A DNA stretch of 64,000 nt from Caballeronia arvi (GCF_001544695.2 NZ_FCOM02000039.1:1-64000); one strand, 5' to 3'. Positions 10,209 through 20,154 are shown, counted from the stretch's first letter. Translations and numbers: made by a program. The notes: generated from the sequence alone by a model not told the origin.

Positions 10209-10473
10209 GGTCGATTCCGTCCGATTTCGGCACGGCCTCCGGGGCTAAAGATCATCCAGCTCGATACGGGCGCGCGCCGATTTGGGGACGGTCTGCGCGT
10301 CGCGCGAACAGAGCGCCGGCCCGCCTCGAGCATCAACAAAGCGGCGACGCCGATCGCCGCGCCACGTGCGCTCGGCGGTTCGTCTGGCCGAACCCGCGCG
10401 ACGTGCCGCCGCCCTACGCATCGCGCTGGGACACTACGGCGCAATGCAGTATCGCCTTTCGCATCGGTATCTC
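10209..10473. other. Unassigned stretch upstream of the receiver gene
   Basis: About 265 bp without a recognisable gene. One minus-strand frame stays open (10205-10444) but shows no domain and is arginine- and proline-rich, as expected of out-of-frame high-GC sequence. It should hold the promoter of the receiver gene; no confident -35/-10 pair was found. Confidence 0.3.
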
Positions 10474-10574
10474 TTAACGGGTTATTCGTGCGGTGACGAG
10501 GCCGATTCCGCCCATCGCTCCCGTGATGACCATCACCTCACCTTTTCGCCGAGCGGTTTCAGCTTGATTCGCAT
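10474..10574 (-). pseudogene. N-terminal stub of a short-chain dehydrogenase (SDR)
   Basis: The minus strand starts MRIKLKPLGEK and, after a frame change, continues GEVMVITGAMGGIGLVTAR. This is the cofactor-binding N-terminus of a classical SDR with the TGxxxGxG glycine motif. The frame change coincides with a perfect 5-bp tandem duplication (CACCT twice, 10534-10543). The homology ends abruptly after about 30 codons, followed by a stop at 10474. A stub with duplication plus truncation cannot be explained by one base-calling error, so this is a real gene remnant. Confidence 0.7.
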
Positions 10575-11026
10575 GAGGATTTCGCCAGTCTTGTGTGTCT
10601 GGCTGGTTGAGCATGTTGCGTGCCGGCGTTATAGAGCAGAAACGAGATGGGGCAATCGTCACCGGTTAATCGAATTGTCCAGACGGCGCGTGCGAATCCA
10701 TCCAATCATACTGGCTGCCTGTCGTCGTCCACGCCCAGTTTCGGTCGGTACACCGGCGCGTCTTCTCGCAGCCAACAGTGTGATGACTTTGCGCGTGATT
10801 GAACTGCTCGCTGCCCTGTCGGGATGCGTACTTTTCCTTTGAATCGTGTTTCATGATTTACCTTTCCAATTGAATTCGCCTGCTCGAACCCACACGGCGG
10901 CCCCGCCTTTCGCAAGAGGACACTTAATTTCGAAACGTCCCGGTCAGTTGTCGCGTACCGGGGATAGAGATAGGCCACAAGTCATCGTCTCGAATGACGC
11001 GCTTGTCTGTTAACTTGAGCCTTGGC
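10575..11026. other. Unassigned stretch with one possible small ORF
   Basis: About 450 bp downstream of the thiolase reading frame. Only the small hydrophilic frame described separately (10666-10854, minus) has any support. No terminator hairpin with a T-run was recognised. Confidence 0.3.
10666..10854 (-). CDS. Possible small hydrophilic protein, unknown
   Basis: A 62-residue frame beginning MKHDSKEKYASRQGSEQF, with GGAAAGG six bases before ATG, which is a good ribosome site. It is rich in Ser, His, Gln and charged residues and has no hydrophobic segment. No family is recognised. The C-terminal half is less convincing. It may be a small stress-type hydrophilic protein or chance. Confidence 0.3.
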   Translation of the reverse strand: MKHDSKEKYASRQGSEQFNHAQSHHTVGCEKTRRCTDRNWAWTTTGSQYDWMDSHAPSGQFD

Positions 11027-12219
11027 TTAACCGCGCCGCAGATTTTCGAAAACCGCTGCAATGCCCTGCCCGCCTCCGATGCACATCGTGACAAGCGCAT
11101 ATCGACCATTGACACGCTGGAGCTCATACAAAGCCTTGACGGTGATCACCGCGCCGGTTGCACCGATCGGATGACCGAGCGAAATCCCGGAGCCGTTCGG
11201 ATTCACCTTGGCCGGATCGAGTTCGAGCAATTGCGTTACCGCGCAGGCCTGTGCGGCAAATGCCTCGTTCGACTCGACGACATCCAGGTCCGACACACGT
11301 AACCCGCGCGCTGCAGCGCTGCACGCGTGGCCGGCACGGGACCGATGCCCATATAGCGCGGGGCTACGCCGGCATGCGCATACGACACGAGACGTGCGAG
11401 CGGTTCCAGGCCGCGCTGCTCGGCCGTCATGTGCTCCATCATCACGAGCGCCGCTGCGCCGTCGTTGATGCCCGAAGCGTTGCCGGCCGTCACCGTGCCA
11501 CCATCGAGCTGAAACGCGGGACGCAGTCCGGCAATTTCGCCAGCATCGAGTTCCGTGCGCACATGCTCGTCGGTATCGAACACTGCCGACTGCCCCTTGA
11601 CCCGGCGTTCCAGCCGAACGATCTGTTCCCGGAACCGTCCTTGTGCGATCGCATGCTCGGCGCGACGGTGCGACTCGACGGCCAGCGCATCCTGCTGTTC
11701 GCGCGTGATTCCATACTTGCTCGCGACGTTTTCAGCTGTCATGCCCATATGCATCGAGTGGAACGGGTCGTGCAATGCGCCGAGCATCATGTCCAACAGG
11801 CGGCCATCCCCCATACGCGTGCCGAAGCGGGCATCGGCCGAGAGATACGGCGCGCGGCTCATGTTTTCCGCGCCCCCGCCGATGACGATATCCGCATCGC
11901 CAAGAAGAACCGTCTGTGCAGCCGAAATAATGGCCTGCAATCCCGATCCGCAAAGGCGATTCACCGTGAACGCAGGCGTCTTCTCGCTGACACCCGCGTC
12001 CATTGCAGCAACGCGTGCGAGGTAGAGATCGCGAGGTTCGGTGGCGATGACATTGCCGAACACGACATGTCCGACTTCGTCTCCTTGCACGCCCGCCCGG
12101 CCGAGTGCTTCACGCGCGACGATCGTGCCGAGCTCTGTCGGTGGCAGCGCCTTCAGGCTGCCGCCGAACTTGCCGATCGCGGTGCGCACACCGCTCACAA
12201 CGACGACTTCTCTCTGCAT
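11027..12219 (-). pseudogene. Acetyl-CoA acetyltransferase (thiolase), frameshifted
   Basis: Together the two frames give a full-length thiolase of about 397 residues. The first carries VVVVSGVRTAIGKFGGS at the start and the nucleophilic Cys in NRLCGSGLQAI. After a one-base loss near 11300 (inside ALQRAG..VSDLD) the second carries ESNEAFAAQ, GHPIGATG with the catalytic His, and the second catalytic Cys in MCIGGGQGIA. All catalytic residues exist but in different frames. The start has AGAGGAAA upstream. It would condense or cleave acetoacetyl-CoA (PhaA/AtoB role), fitting the neighbouring PHA synthase and acyl-CoA dehydrogenase. A base-call error would restore it; as written it is broken. Confidence 0.85.
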
Positions 12220-12283
12220 TTCACTTTCCTCTCTAGCTTTGACCGGCCAAGGCAGCTGCCTTCACGGGGTACAGTGCTGGTGG

Positions 12284-13727
12284 TTACATATTCGGATAGT
12301 TTGGGCCGCCCCCGCCCTCGGGCGTGAGCCACACGATGTTCTGCGACGGATCCTTGATGTCGCAGGTCTTGCAGTGCAGGCAGTAGTCGATCGGCTTGGA
12401 CTGCGACGCAGGCTTGAGCGTCTCGTGATCGCGGTGCCGATGATGCAGCGTCCACGGCACGTTACCGCGCAGCAGCTTCTGCTCGATGCCGACCATGAAC
12501 GTTCCCGTGACCAGGCCCTTGCTCATCCACTGCTTGAAATTGCGCGCCTTCTGCAATTCGGTATAAAGCCAGGACCGCTTGAACGCTTGCGGATATACGG
12601 TGAGTTCATCGCTTTGGCGGCCCGCGCGCAGCGCGTCCAACGCGGCATCGGCGGCGAGCATGCCGGTTTTGATCGCAGCGTGCGAGCCCTTGATGCGCGA
12701 TGCGTTGAGAAACCCTGCGTCATCGCCAGCCAGGGCGCCGCCCGGAAACACGAGCTTCGGCAGCGACATCAGCCCGCCCGCGGTGATCGCACGTGCGCCG
12801 TATGAAACGCGCTTGCCGCCTTCCAGGAAACGCCGGATCGCCGGATGCGTCTTGTAACGCTGAAATTCCTCGAAAGGCGAAAGGTACGGATTCGTATAAC
12901 CGAGACCGACCACGAAGCCGACCATCACCTGATTGATGTCGGTGTGATAGAGAAACGAGCCGCCGTAAGTCTGTGTATCGAGCGGCCAGCCGGCGGTATG
13001 AATCACGAGACCGGGTTTGTGCTTTGAAGGGCCGATCTCCCACAGCTCCTTGATGCCGAGGCCATAAACCTGCGGATCGGCGCCGTCATGCAGCCCGAAC
13101 CGGTCCGAAAGCTGACGCCCCAAGTGACCGCGCGCTCCTTCGCACAATAGGGTGTACTTCGCATGCAGCTCCATGCCGGGCTGGAAATTGCCGGTTGGCT
13201 CGCCCGTCCTTGCCGATGCCCATGTTGCCCGTGGCGACGCCCTTCACCGCCCCATCGTCGTGATAAAGCACTTCGGCTGCTGGAAAGCCCGGGAAGATCT
13301 CCACGCCGAGCGTCTCGGCTTGCTGTCCAAGCCACCGCGTGACGTTGGCGAGGCTGATCACATAGTTGCCGTGGTTTTTGAAGTTCTCCGGCAGTGCCCA
13401 GCCCGGCACGGCGCGTGCGGCCGTTGCGGTCAAGAAGAGAAAGCGATCTTCGGTGACCGGCACGTTCAACGGGGCGCCTCGTTCCTTCCAGTCGGGGATC
13501 AGTTCGGTCAAGGCGCGCGGATCCATTACCGCGCCCGAGAGGATATGGCCGCCGGGTTCCGCACCCTTTTCAAGCACGCAGACGCTGACGTCAGCGCCTT
13601 CTTCCGCCGCGCGCTGCTTGAGGCGAATCGCGGCCGCGAGACCTGCCGGACCGCCGCCGACGATAACCACGTCGTATTCCATCGTCTCGCGCGGGCCGTA
13701 CTGCTCAGTGACGTTTGCTGCTGCCAT
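12284..13727 (-). pseudogene. Electron-transfer flavoprotein-ubiquinone oxidoreductase, frameshifted with internal deletion
   Basis: The protein transfers electrons from ETF to ubiquinone. The N-terminal FAD motif (VVIVGGGPAGLAAA) and HILSGAVMDPRAL are in one frame up to MGIGKDG. One extra base near 13204 moves ELHAKYTLLCEGARGHLGRQ to the next frame. More striking, the text goes from LKPASQSKPIDY straight to CLHCKTCDIKDPSQNIVW. About 77 residues normally between these are missing in frame, including the first 4Fe-4S ligand (Cys in RFCPA). Only three cluster cysteines remain, and the total is about 480 codons against about 557 in the family. The deletion argues for a non-functional copy whatever the frameshift's origin. 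Confidence 0.85.
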
Positions 13728-13744
13728 GTCGCGACACTTTCGGA

Positions 13745-15547
13745 TCAGAAATCGTGTTCGTGCATCGCGAGCACGCCTTCGCCATCGCGCGCGCCGGCAA
13801 TCGCCGCTTCGAACGCAACTGCACGCGGCAGAACTTGCGTCGCATAGCCGTGCGCGGTCGCGATCTTCGCGTCATGAAAGGCCGGATCCTCCGAGCGCTT
13901 GTCGGTCGCGATGAGAAGCGAGCGTGCCAGCTGCCAACCCGACAGGACGACGCCTGCAAGCATCAGGTAGGAGACGCTGCCCGCGAACACCGCATTGGGA
14001 TCGCTTTTGCCGTGCTCGAGGACGAAGCGCACCGCGCTGTCCAACGCATCGCGGCCGGCAGAAAGATGCCGGTGCATCGCTTGAAAGGCCGCGCTCGAAC
14101 GATAGGAGGCATGCGAGCGCAACGCGGACAATGTTTCGTCGACTTGGATCAGGACCGATGCCGCCACCCGACCGCCGTCGCGCAGGGTCTTGCGGCCGAC
14201 GAGATCGTTGGCCTGGATCGCTGTCGTGCCTTCGTAAATCGGCAAAATGCGCGCGTCGCGATAGTACTGGGCCGCACCGGTTTCCTCGACGAAGCCCATG
14301 CCGCCATGCACCTGCACGCCCAGACTCGTCACCTCGAGCGACATTTCCGTGCTCCAGCCCTTCACGATCGGCACCAGGAACTCGTACATAGCTTGGTGTT
14401 CGGCGCGCTGCGCCGAATCAGGATGACGATGCGCAAGGTCGCAATGGGCGGCGGCTACATAAGCGAGCGAGCGTGCGCCTTCGGTCAGTCCGCGCATGGT
14501 TGAGAGCATCCGGCGCACGTCGGGATGCTGAATGATCGTCACGGCCTGCTTTGCGGAACCATCGACGGGCCGACTTTGCACCCGCTCTTTCGCGTACACG
14601 ACGGCCTTCTGGTACGCGCGGTCCGCCATGCTTACGCCCTGCACGCCCACGGCGAAGCGAGCTGCGTTCATCATGATGAACATGTATTCCAGCCCGCAAT
14701 TCTCTTCGCCGACCAGATGGCCGATTGCACCGCCGTGATCGCCGAACTGGAGTACCGCTGTCGGGCTCGCCTTGATACCGAGCTTGTGCTCAATCGACAC
14801 GCAGTGCACGTCGTTGCGCTCGCCCAGCGACCCGTCGTCATTTACGAGGAATTTCGGCACGATGAAAAGGGAGATGCCTTTAACGCCTTCCGGGGCATTG
14901 GGTGTGCGTGCGAGCACGAGATGCACGATGTTTTCGGTCATGTCGTGCTCGCCCCATGTGATGAAGATCTTCGTGCCGAAGATCCGGAATGAGCCGTCGC
15001 CCTGCGGCTCGGCGCGCGTGCGCACGAGTGCGAGATCGGAACCTGCCTGCGGCTCCGTGAGATTCATCGTGCCGGTCCAAACGCCTGAGATGAGTTTCGG
15101 TACATAGCGCTGCTTCTGCGCTTCACTGCCTGCCGTCAGGAGAGCCTCGATCGCGCCGTCGGTAAGCAGCGGGCACAGTCCAAGCGAAAGATTCGCGGCG
15201 TTTAACATCTCGATGCAGGGCGTCGCGAACAGCTTGGGCAAGCCCTGTCCGCCGTATTCGGACGGATGTTGCAAACCCTGCCAGCCGCCTTCGGCGAACT
15301 GGTGAAACGCGTCCTTGAAACCCGACGTGACAGTCACTGCGCCATCCTTCCAGGTGCTCGGGCTCTTGTCACCTTCGAAGTTCAGCGGCGCGAGCACGTC
15401 TTCGTGAAGCCGCGCGGCCTCTTCGAGAACCGCCTGCGCGGTGTCGACAGTCGCTTCCTCGAAGCCGGGCAATCCCGACAGACGGTCGATTCCAGCGAGT
15501 TCCGTCATTGCAAACAGCATATCTTTGAGAGGTGCCGAGTAGCTCAT
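13745..15547 (-). CDS. Acyl-CoA dehydrogenase, large C-terminally extended type
   Basis: A 600-residue flavoenzyme with the standard acyl-CoA dehydrogenase fold (N-terminal helices, beta domain, C-terminal helices) plus the extra C-terminal domain of about 130 residues found in this family. MNLTEPQAGSDL and ITWGEHDMTENI form the flavin/substrate region, and the catalytic Glu lies in PIYEGTTAIQANDL. It starts the first step of fatty-acyl-CoA oxidation and passes electrons to ETF, whose genes lie at 19.2-20.9 kb. Its neighbours downstream (ETF-QO and thiolase) are broken, but this gene is uninterrupted and full length, 17 bp ahead of ETF-QO. Confidence 0.92.
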   Translation of the reverse strand: MSYSAPLKDMLFAMTELAGIDRLSGLPGFEEATVDTAQAVLEEAARLHEDVLAPLNFEGDKSPSTWKDGAVTVTSGFKDAFHQFAEGGWQGLQHPSEYGGQGLPKLFATPCIEMLNAANLSLGLCPLLTDGAIEALLTAGSEAQKQRYVPKLISGVWTGTMNLTEPQAGSDLALVRTRAEPQGDGSFRIFGTKIFITWGEHDMTENIVHLVLARTPNAPEGVKGISLFIVPKFLVNDDGSLGERNDVHCVSIEHKLGIKASPTAVLQFGDHGGAIGHLVGEENCGLEYMFIMMNAARFAVGVQGVSMADRAYQKAVVYAKERVQSRPVDGSAKQAVTIIQHPDVRRMLSTMRGLTEGARSLAYVAAAHCDLAHRHPDSAQRAEHQAMYEFLVPIVKGWSTEMSLEVTSLGVQVHGGMGFVEETGAAQYYRDARILPIYEGTTAIQANDLVGRKTLRDGGRVAASVLIQVDETLSALRSHASYRSSAAFQAMHRHLSAGRDALDSAVRFVLEHGKSDPNAVFAGSVSYLMLAGVVLSGWQLARSLLIATDKRSEDPAFHDAKIATAHGYATQVLPRAVAFEAAIAGARDGEGVLAMHEHDF

Positions 15548-15640
15548 TGCGATACGTCCAATCAGATAGTCATGTAAAGAGTGGCCCCGTCTCGCCTTCA
15601 GGCGGCAGGGACAATGTATGAGTCAATCGTATCCTCGGGC

Positions 15641-15690
15641 AGTCGCAAACCGGCTGTCCAAACTGGACGACCTCTTGACATCCCTGGCCA
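15641..15690 (+). repeat. Short conserved coding-like fragment, copy A
   Basis: Reads NRLSKLDDLLTSLA in the plus frame. It aligns without gaps to copy B at 21041-21090 (NRLSKFDDLLINLA), at about 70 percent nucleotide identity over some 42 bp, and most differences are at third codon positions. It sits upstream of the acyl-CoA dehydrogenase start, on the opposite strand. It may be a remnant of a duplicated gene; BKACE at 22.5 kb contains the similar RLSKFNELI. Confidence 0.4.
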
Positions 15691-15758
15691 CGCCGGGGCG
15701 GATCGCGCAGCCTCAGCGACCCATCGATATGGGTCGACGCCGCACAGATTGGACGAAA

Positions 15759-16763
15759 TCAGCCACCGCGGCGATACGCTGCCGGCGTGCTGCCCGTCCA
15801 GTGACGGAACGCCCTGTGGAACGCGCTTGGATCGGCGAAGCCGACGTCCCCCGCAATGGCGGCGATTGCGTCACGGGTGCCTGTCAGGCGCTGGATCGCG
15901 ATGTCGCGGCGCAGTTCGTCCTTGAGCACCTGAAATGCCGTGTTTTCGGCCGCAAGGTGCCGGCACAGGGTTCGCACTGAGCAGTGCAAACCTGTCGCCG
16001 CTTCTTCGATGGTCGGTATGTCGGGGAGACGCGAGGCCAGATATTCACGCACGCGATGACTGAAAAATTGCTCGCTGAATGACACGAATATCCAGTCTTC
16101 CGGCGCGCGCGCAAGAAATCTGCGCAAGTTCGCCTTGCGCTGGCGCACGGGCATGTCGAAGTACGTGGTGCTGAACTGCATCGAGGTTTGCCCACAATCG
16201 AATTTCGCGGGGCCGGGAAAGAGATAGAGGTATTCGAGCGCGTGAGGCGGACGGTCAAACGCGAACTGCACCTGCAGCAATGGGATGCGCTGGCCGATGA
16301 GCCAGGACGCCACACCGTGCGCCAGTTTGAGCATCAGTTCCTGTCCGAGCACGCTGGCTGGCGTGCCGGTGACTCCCGGATGCAACACAAGGCTGCCGAC
16401 GAGCTCGCTGCGGCGCGACTCGAAACGAAAGTCGTCCAGCACGATGTGAAAGTACTGCCCGAAACGGTGCATCGCAGTTTCGAGATTGGCTGCGTCCAGC
16501 AGGCTGAGACACAGAAACTTGAGCGTACCGCTGCGCAGAGGTCGTGAGAAAACCCCAGGCATTTCATCGTCGAGTTCAATTGCAAGCGCGCGGTATAAGG
16601 TCGAGAACTGTTCCTCTGTGACGCGTGCCCCGGGCTGGTCCAAAAGCGCCGCAGGGATGTTCGCGGACGCGAGGTGCCTCTCGACAATGTTCGCCTGCGT
16701 CGCGACGCTGTCCAGGAAGCCTTGGACGAGCGACATCGGTACTGTTGCGCCTGGAGCGTGCAT
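15759..16763 (-). CDS. AraC-family transcriptional regulator
   Basis: A 334-residue regulator. The N-terminal two thirds resemble the arabinose-binding-like domain of the OruR/ArgR-type AraC group (SLVQGFLDSVATQANIVERH onward). The C-terminal AraC DNA-binding domain has two helix-turn-helix units, the first around PTIEEAATGLHCSVRTLCRH, the second around DAIAAIAGDVGFADPSAFHR with the usual family ending RHWTGSTPAAYR. It lies between the PHA synthase and the acyl-CoA dehydrogenase in the same orientation, so it may control the lipid cluster; this is inferred from position. No coding lesion is visible. Confidence 0.9.
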   Translation of the reverse strand: MHAPGATVPMSLVQGFLDSVATQANIVERHLASANIPAALLDQPGARVTEEQFSTLYRALAIELDDEMPGVFSRPLRSGTLKFLCLSLLDAANLETAMHRFGQYFHIVLDDFRFESRRSELVGSLVLHPGVTGTPASVLGQELMLKLAHGVASWLIGQRIPLLQVQFAFDRPPHALEYLYLFPGPAKFDCGQTSMQFSTTYFDMPVRQRKANLRRFLARAPEDWIFVSFSEQFFSHRVREYLASRLPDIPTIEEAATGLHCSVRTLCRHLAAENTAFQVLKDELRRDIAIQRLTGTRDAIAAIAGDVGFADPSAFHRAFRHWTGSTPAAYRRGG

Positions 16764-16800
16764 GACGTGGTTGCAAGAGGCGAAGACCCTTCAGCATACC

Positions 16801-16828
16801 CTTCCCGTCGCATCACGGCGACGGGAAG
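16801..16828 (-). terminator. Strong hairpin, candidate terminator after phaC
   Basis: A perfect 11-bp stem (CTTCCCGTCGC with its complement) closes a six-base loop between the PHA synthase stop (16883) and the AraC start (16763). Position suits transcript termination of the phaJ-phaC unit. There is no clear T-run on the minus strand, so termination strength is uncertain; it could also be an RNA-stabilising 3' end. Confidence 0.5.
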
Positions 16829-16882
16829 CGTCCCGCCATGCCATGCACGGGTCAAGCATGGGACCCTCGCGTCCCTCCAGAA

Positions 16883-18623
16883 TCATTGGAACCGCGCTTT
16901 CACATACCGCCCCGGTGCGGATTCGATCGCTCTGAACTGGGTATTGCCCAACGTCGTGCGCGCCTCTACTTGTTCACCCGAGTGCCGCTTGACCCAGGCG
17001 ATCCAGTGATTCCACCAACTGCCGCGCTGCTGGGCAGCGGTCGCGAACCATTCGTCCGCGGTCTCGCCGCACGCATCGTTCGTCCAGTAGCTGCGTTTGC
17101 TCTTTGCGGCCGGATTGATCACACCCGCGATATGGCCACTTGCCCCCAGCACAAACTCCGTTTCGCCGCCCAACAATTGCGTGGATTGGTAGGCGGATCG
17201 CCACGGCACGATGTGGTCTTCTTCCGTTGCCAGCAAATAGCTTGGCATATCGACCTTTCCAAGATCAACGGCCTTGCCACAAAGCTCAAGCTTGTTTGGC
17301 ACGCACAGGTTGTTCTCGAGATACATGTTGCGCAGGTAGAAGCTATACATCGGCCCGGGCAGGTTGGTCGTGTCCGAGTTCCAGTACAGCAGATCGAAAG
17401 CGGCCGCGGTTTTGCCTTTCAGGTAGTTATTGACGACGTACGGCCAGATCAGATCGTTGGCACGCAACGCCTGGAACACGAAGCCGAGCTCTCGCCCAGG
17501 GTAAAGGCCGCCGCGACCGATGGTCTGTTCTCGCATCGAAACGCCGAGTTCGTCGATAAACACACCCAGATCGCCCGGTTCGCTGAAGTCGAGCAGCGCC
17601 GTCAACAGCGTCAGGCTCGCCACGGGATCTTCACCGTTCGCCCGCATGACCGCAAGCGCCGACGAAAGCATGGTCCCGCCGACACACCATCCCAAGGCAT
17701 TGACCTTGTCGGCGTTAATGATGGTACGAGCGACCTCGATCGTCTTCATCACCGTGCTCAAGGTATGCGTCCCAGTCGGTGTGCGCCAGGTCCTGTTGGG
17801 CATTGCGCCATGACACGATAAACACTGTAAGCCCCTGCTCGCTTGCGAAGCGCACAAAGGAATTCTCGGGCTGGAGGTCCAGGATGTAGAGCTTGTTGAT
17901 ACACGGAGGAACGATCACCAGCGGACGCCGTGCGACCTCGGGCGTCAACGGCGCGTACTGGATCAGTTGGAACAGTTCATTCTCATAGACCACGGCGCCG
18001 CTTGATGTGGCGACGCTGCGGCCTACTTCGAATGCGCTTTGGTCGGTGATCGAGATGGCGCCATCCTTCAGATCTTCGAGCAGATGCGTAAGGCCTGCGA
18101 GCAGACTCAATCCCCTCGATTCAACCGCTTCGCGGATGGCCTCCGGATTGGTCGCTGCGAAATTCGCTGGGCTGGCAAGGTCGAGAAACTGACGCATGAA
18201 AAAGCGCAGTTTTTGCTTGTCCTTGTCATTGAGCGCGCTTCCCTCGACGAGATCTCCGAGCATCCGGGCGTTGAGCAAATAGCTCTGTTTCAATAGGCTA
18301 TACCAGCCGTTGTCGGACCACTCCTCGCCATGAAATCTCCGATCGCCGTGCTCGGGCTCGGCCACCGACTTCAATCCCGGCCGAGCGCCAATCATCCCTT
18401 CGATGGCGCTGCTCCAAAGTTCCGTTTGCTGTTGCACGTACTGGGTGCCGGCCCGCATCAGGATGCTTTGCGCGCCGGACGACCCGGGGATGCTGCCCCG
18501 ATCGTTAGGGGCAAGCATCGTCGTTCCAAAACGGTTCATTGCGGGCGAAGCGCGCCAAAAATCAAGTCCGGCCCGGGCCCATCCCATCGCGAACTCATGC
18601 GGCATACTGAATGGCATTCTCAT
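16883..18623 (-). pseudogene. phaC: Class I polyhydroxyalkanoate synthase, frameshifted
   Basis: The ATG at 18623 (MRMPFSMPHEF) has GAGGAG five bases upstream, and the two joined frames give about 580 residues, normal for class I PhaC. The first frame runs to WDAYLEHG. The second continues MKTIEVARTIINADKVNALG and contains the lipase-like box GWCVGG with the catalytic Cys, Asp in LLDFSEPGD and His in GASGHIAG. The break near 17750 fits loss of a GT pair from GGTGTGATG. The enzyme would polymerise (R)-3-hydroxyacyl-CoA into PHA granules. Because the catalytic triad lies wholly after the break, the product as written would be inactive. Confidence 0.87.
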
Positions 18624-18637
18624 TGCACTCCTCGCTG

Positions 18638-19109
18638 TTACCCGTTGCTGGCAGCGGAGACCGCGCATGCCTTGGGGCGATCGTCGCACGAAGTCGGCAT
18701 GACGATCGCGTCGCCTTCGATCACGACCTTGCCGCCGACCGTGCAAACGGTAGACAGCACCACGCGGCGCTTGTCGTGAATCAGTTCCTTGACAGTCACT
18801 TCCGCTTGCACGGTATCGCCAGGTCGGACAGGCGCCTTGAAGCGCAGGTTTTGACCGAGGTAGATGGTGCCCGGTCCAGGCAGCCGACCTGCGATCGTCC
18901 GCGGAGATGATGCTCGCGGTCAACATTCCGTGAGCGATGCGACCTTTGAAGGGCGTCGTCTGCGCGAACTGCTCATTGATGTGGACTGCGTTGATGTCTC
19001 CTGACGCGCCAGCGAACAGCAGGATGTCCGCTTCAGTGATGGTCTTTGCGAAATTGGCGCTCATGCCGAGTCGCAAGTCTTCAAAATCGAATCCGTTAAG
19101 TTCATTCAT
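18638..19109 (-). pseudogene. phaJ: MaoC-like (R)-specific enoyl-CoA hydratase, frameshifted
   Basis: The N-terminal half shows the hot-dog hydratase signature: catalytic Asp and His in ASGDINAVHINEQFA, then FKGRIAHGMLTASIIS. One extra base near 18900 shifts the remainder (TIAGRLPGPGTIYLGQNLRF, then HDKRRVVLSTVCTVGGKVV) into the next frame, ending in TAA at 18638-18640. Repaired, it is 156 residues, the usual size for PhaJ. It converts trans-2-enoyl-CoA to (R)-3-hydroxyacyl-CoA, the substrate of PhaC 14 bp downstream. As written, the frame runs on into phaC and would give a fused nonsense product. Confidence 0.82.
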
Positions 19110-19192
19110 GATGATTTCAGTTGCTTGGGGCGGCGTCGTGTTGCTTCGTTATCCGCGGTAGATTGTGGAACTCGCGCCAACCGCTGGTTGGG

Positions 19193-20152
19193 TTAGCCCA
19201 GTGCTTGCTCAAATTCCGGTACAACGGCGAACAGATCGCCAACGACGCCGTAGTCAGCGACGCTGAAGATCGGTGCTTCCGGATCCTTGTTGATTGCGAC
19301 GATGACCTTCGAGTCCTTCATGCCAGCGAGGTGCTGAATCGCGCCGGAGATGCCGACGGCCACATAGAGTTGCGGCGCGACGATCTTGCCGGTTTGACCG
19401 ACCTGGAAATCGTTCGGGACATAGCCCGCATCGACTGCCGCGCGCGATGCGCCCAGCGCCGCACCGAGCTTGTCCGCCAGCGGCTCCAGCGTCTTCGTGT
19501 AGTTCTCGCCGCTGCCCAAGCCACGGCCACCCGACACGATGATGTGCGCGCTCGTCAGCTCCGGACGATCGAGCTTCGTGACTTCGCGGCTCACGAACCG
19601 CGAAATGCCTGCGTCCGCCGCGGCTTCGATCTTTTCGACCGCTGCGTTGCCGCCTTCCACCGCGACCGGATCGAAACCCGTCGCACGCACCGTGATGACC
19701 TTGATCGGATCGATCGACTGCACGATCGCGATTGCGTTGCCCGCGTAGATCGGGCGCTCGAACGTGTCGGCGCTATCGACGGCGGTGATGTCGCTGATCT
19801 GCGCGACGTCGAGATGCGCGGCGATGCGCGGCGCGATGTTTTTGCCGTAAGCCGTCGCCGGCGCCAGAATGTGCGAATAATCCTTCGCCGGGTCTTGCAC
19901 AAGCGCCAGCACCGTAGCTTCGACGTTTTCCGCGAGGCCATCGGCGAGTTGGGGCGCATCGGCGAGCAGCACTTTGGCCACGCCCGCGATCTTCGCCGCT
20001 GCATCCGCCGCGCCTTGCGCGTTCGAACCTGCCACTAGCACGTGAATGTCGCCGCCAACGAATTTTCCGACCTCAGCCGCCGCTGCAACCGTATTGAGCG
20101 TCGCTGCCTTGATCGACGCGTTATCGTGTTCTGCGATTACAAGAATAGCCAT
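19193..20152 (-). CDS. etfA: Electron transfer flavoprotein subunit alpha
   Basis: A 319-residue EtfA. The N-terminal adenine-nucleotide-hydrolase-like domain begins MAILVIAEHDN. The C-terminal FAD domain shows SGGRGLGSGENY, GASRAAVDAGYVPNDFQVGQ, VAVGISGAIQHLAGM and INKDPEAPIFSVADYG. With EtfB it accepts electrons from acyl-CoA dehydrogenases and passes them to ETF-QO. Its start is two bases after the etfB stop, so the pair is coupled. Intact, unlike the phaJ-phaC genes that follow 83 bp downstream. A small inverted repeat (CCAACC/GGTTGG, 19177-19191) lies just after the stop. Confidence 0.96.
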   Translation of the reverse strand: MAILVIAEHDNASIKAATLNTVAAAAEVGKFVGGDIHVLVAGSNAQGAADAAAKIAGVAKVLLADAPQLADGLAENVEATVLALVQDPAKDYSHILAPATAYGKNIAPRIAAHLDVAQISDITAVDSADTFERPIYAGNAIAIVQSIDPIKVITVRATGFDPVAVEGGNAAVEKIEAAADAGISRFVSREVTKLDRPELTSAHIIVSGGRGLGSGENYTKTLEPLADKLGAALGASRAAVDAGYVPNDFQVGQTGKIVAPQLYVAVGISGAIQHLAGMKDSKVIVAINKDPEAPIFSVADYGVVGDLFAVVPEFEQALG

Positions 20153-20154
20153 GT

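Noticed and set aside
17715..19109. A single 464-residue protein fusing a MaoC domain to a PhaC N-terminus
   Set aside because: The middle about 80 residues are nonsense. The fusion comes from a one-base shift in the MaoC gene, and phaC has its own start and ribosome site at 18623.
11027..19109. Programmed ribosomal frameshifting as an explanation of the broken genes
   Set aside because: No slippery heptamer or downstream structure is shared, the shifts go in both directions, and these families do not use it.
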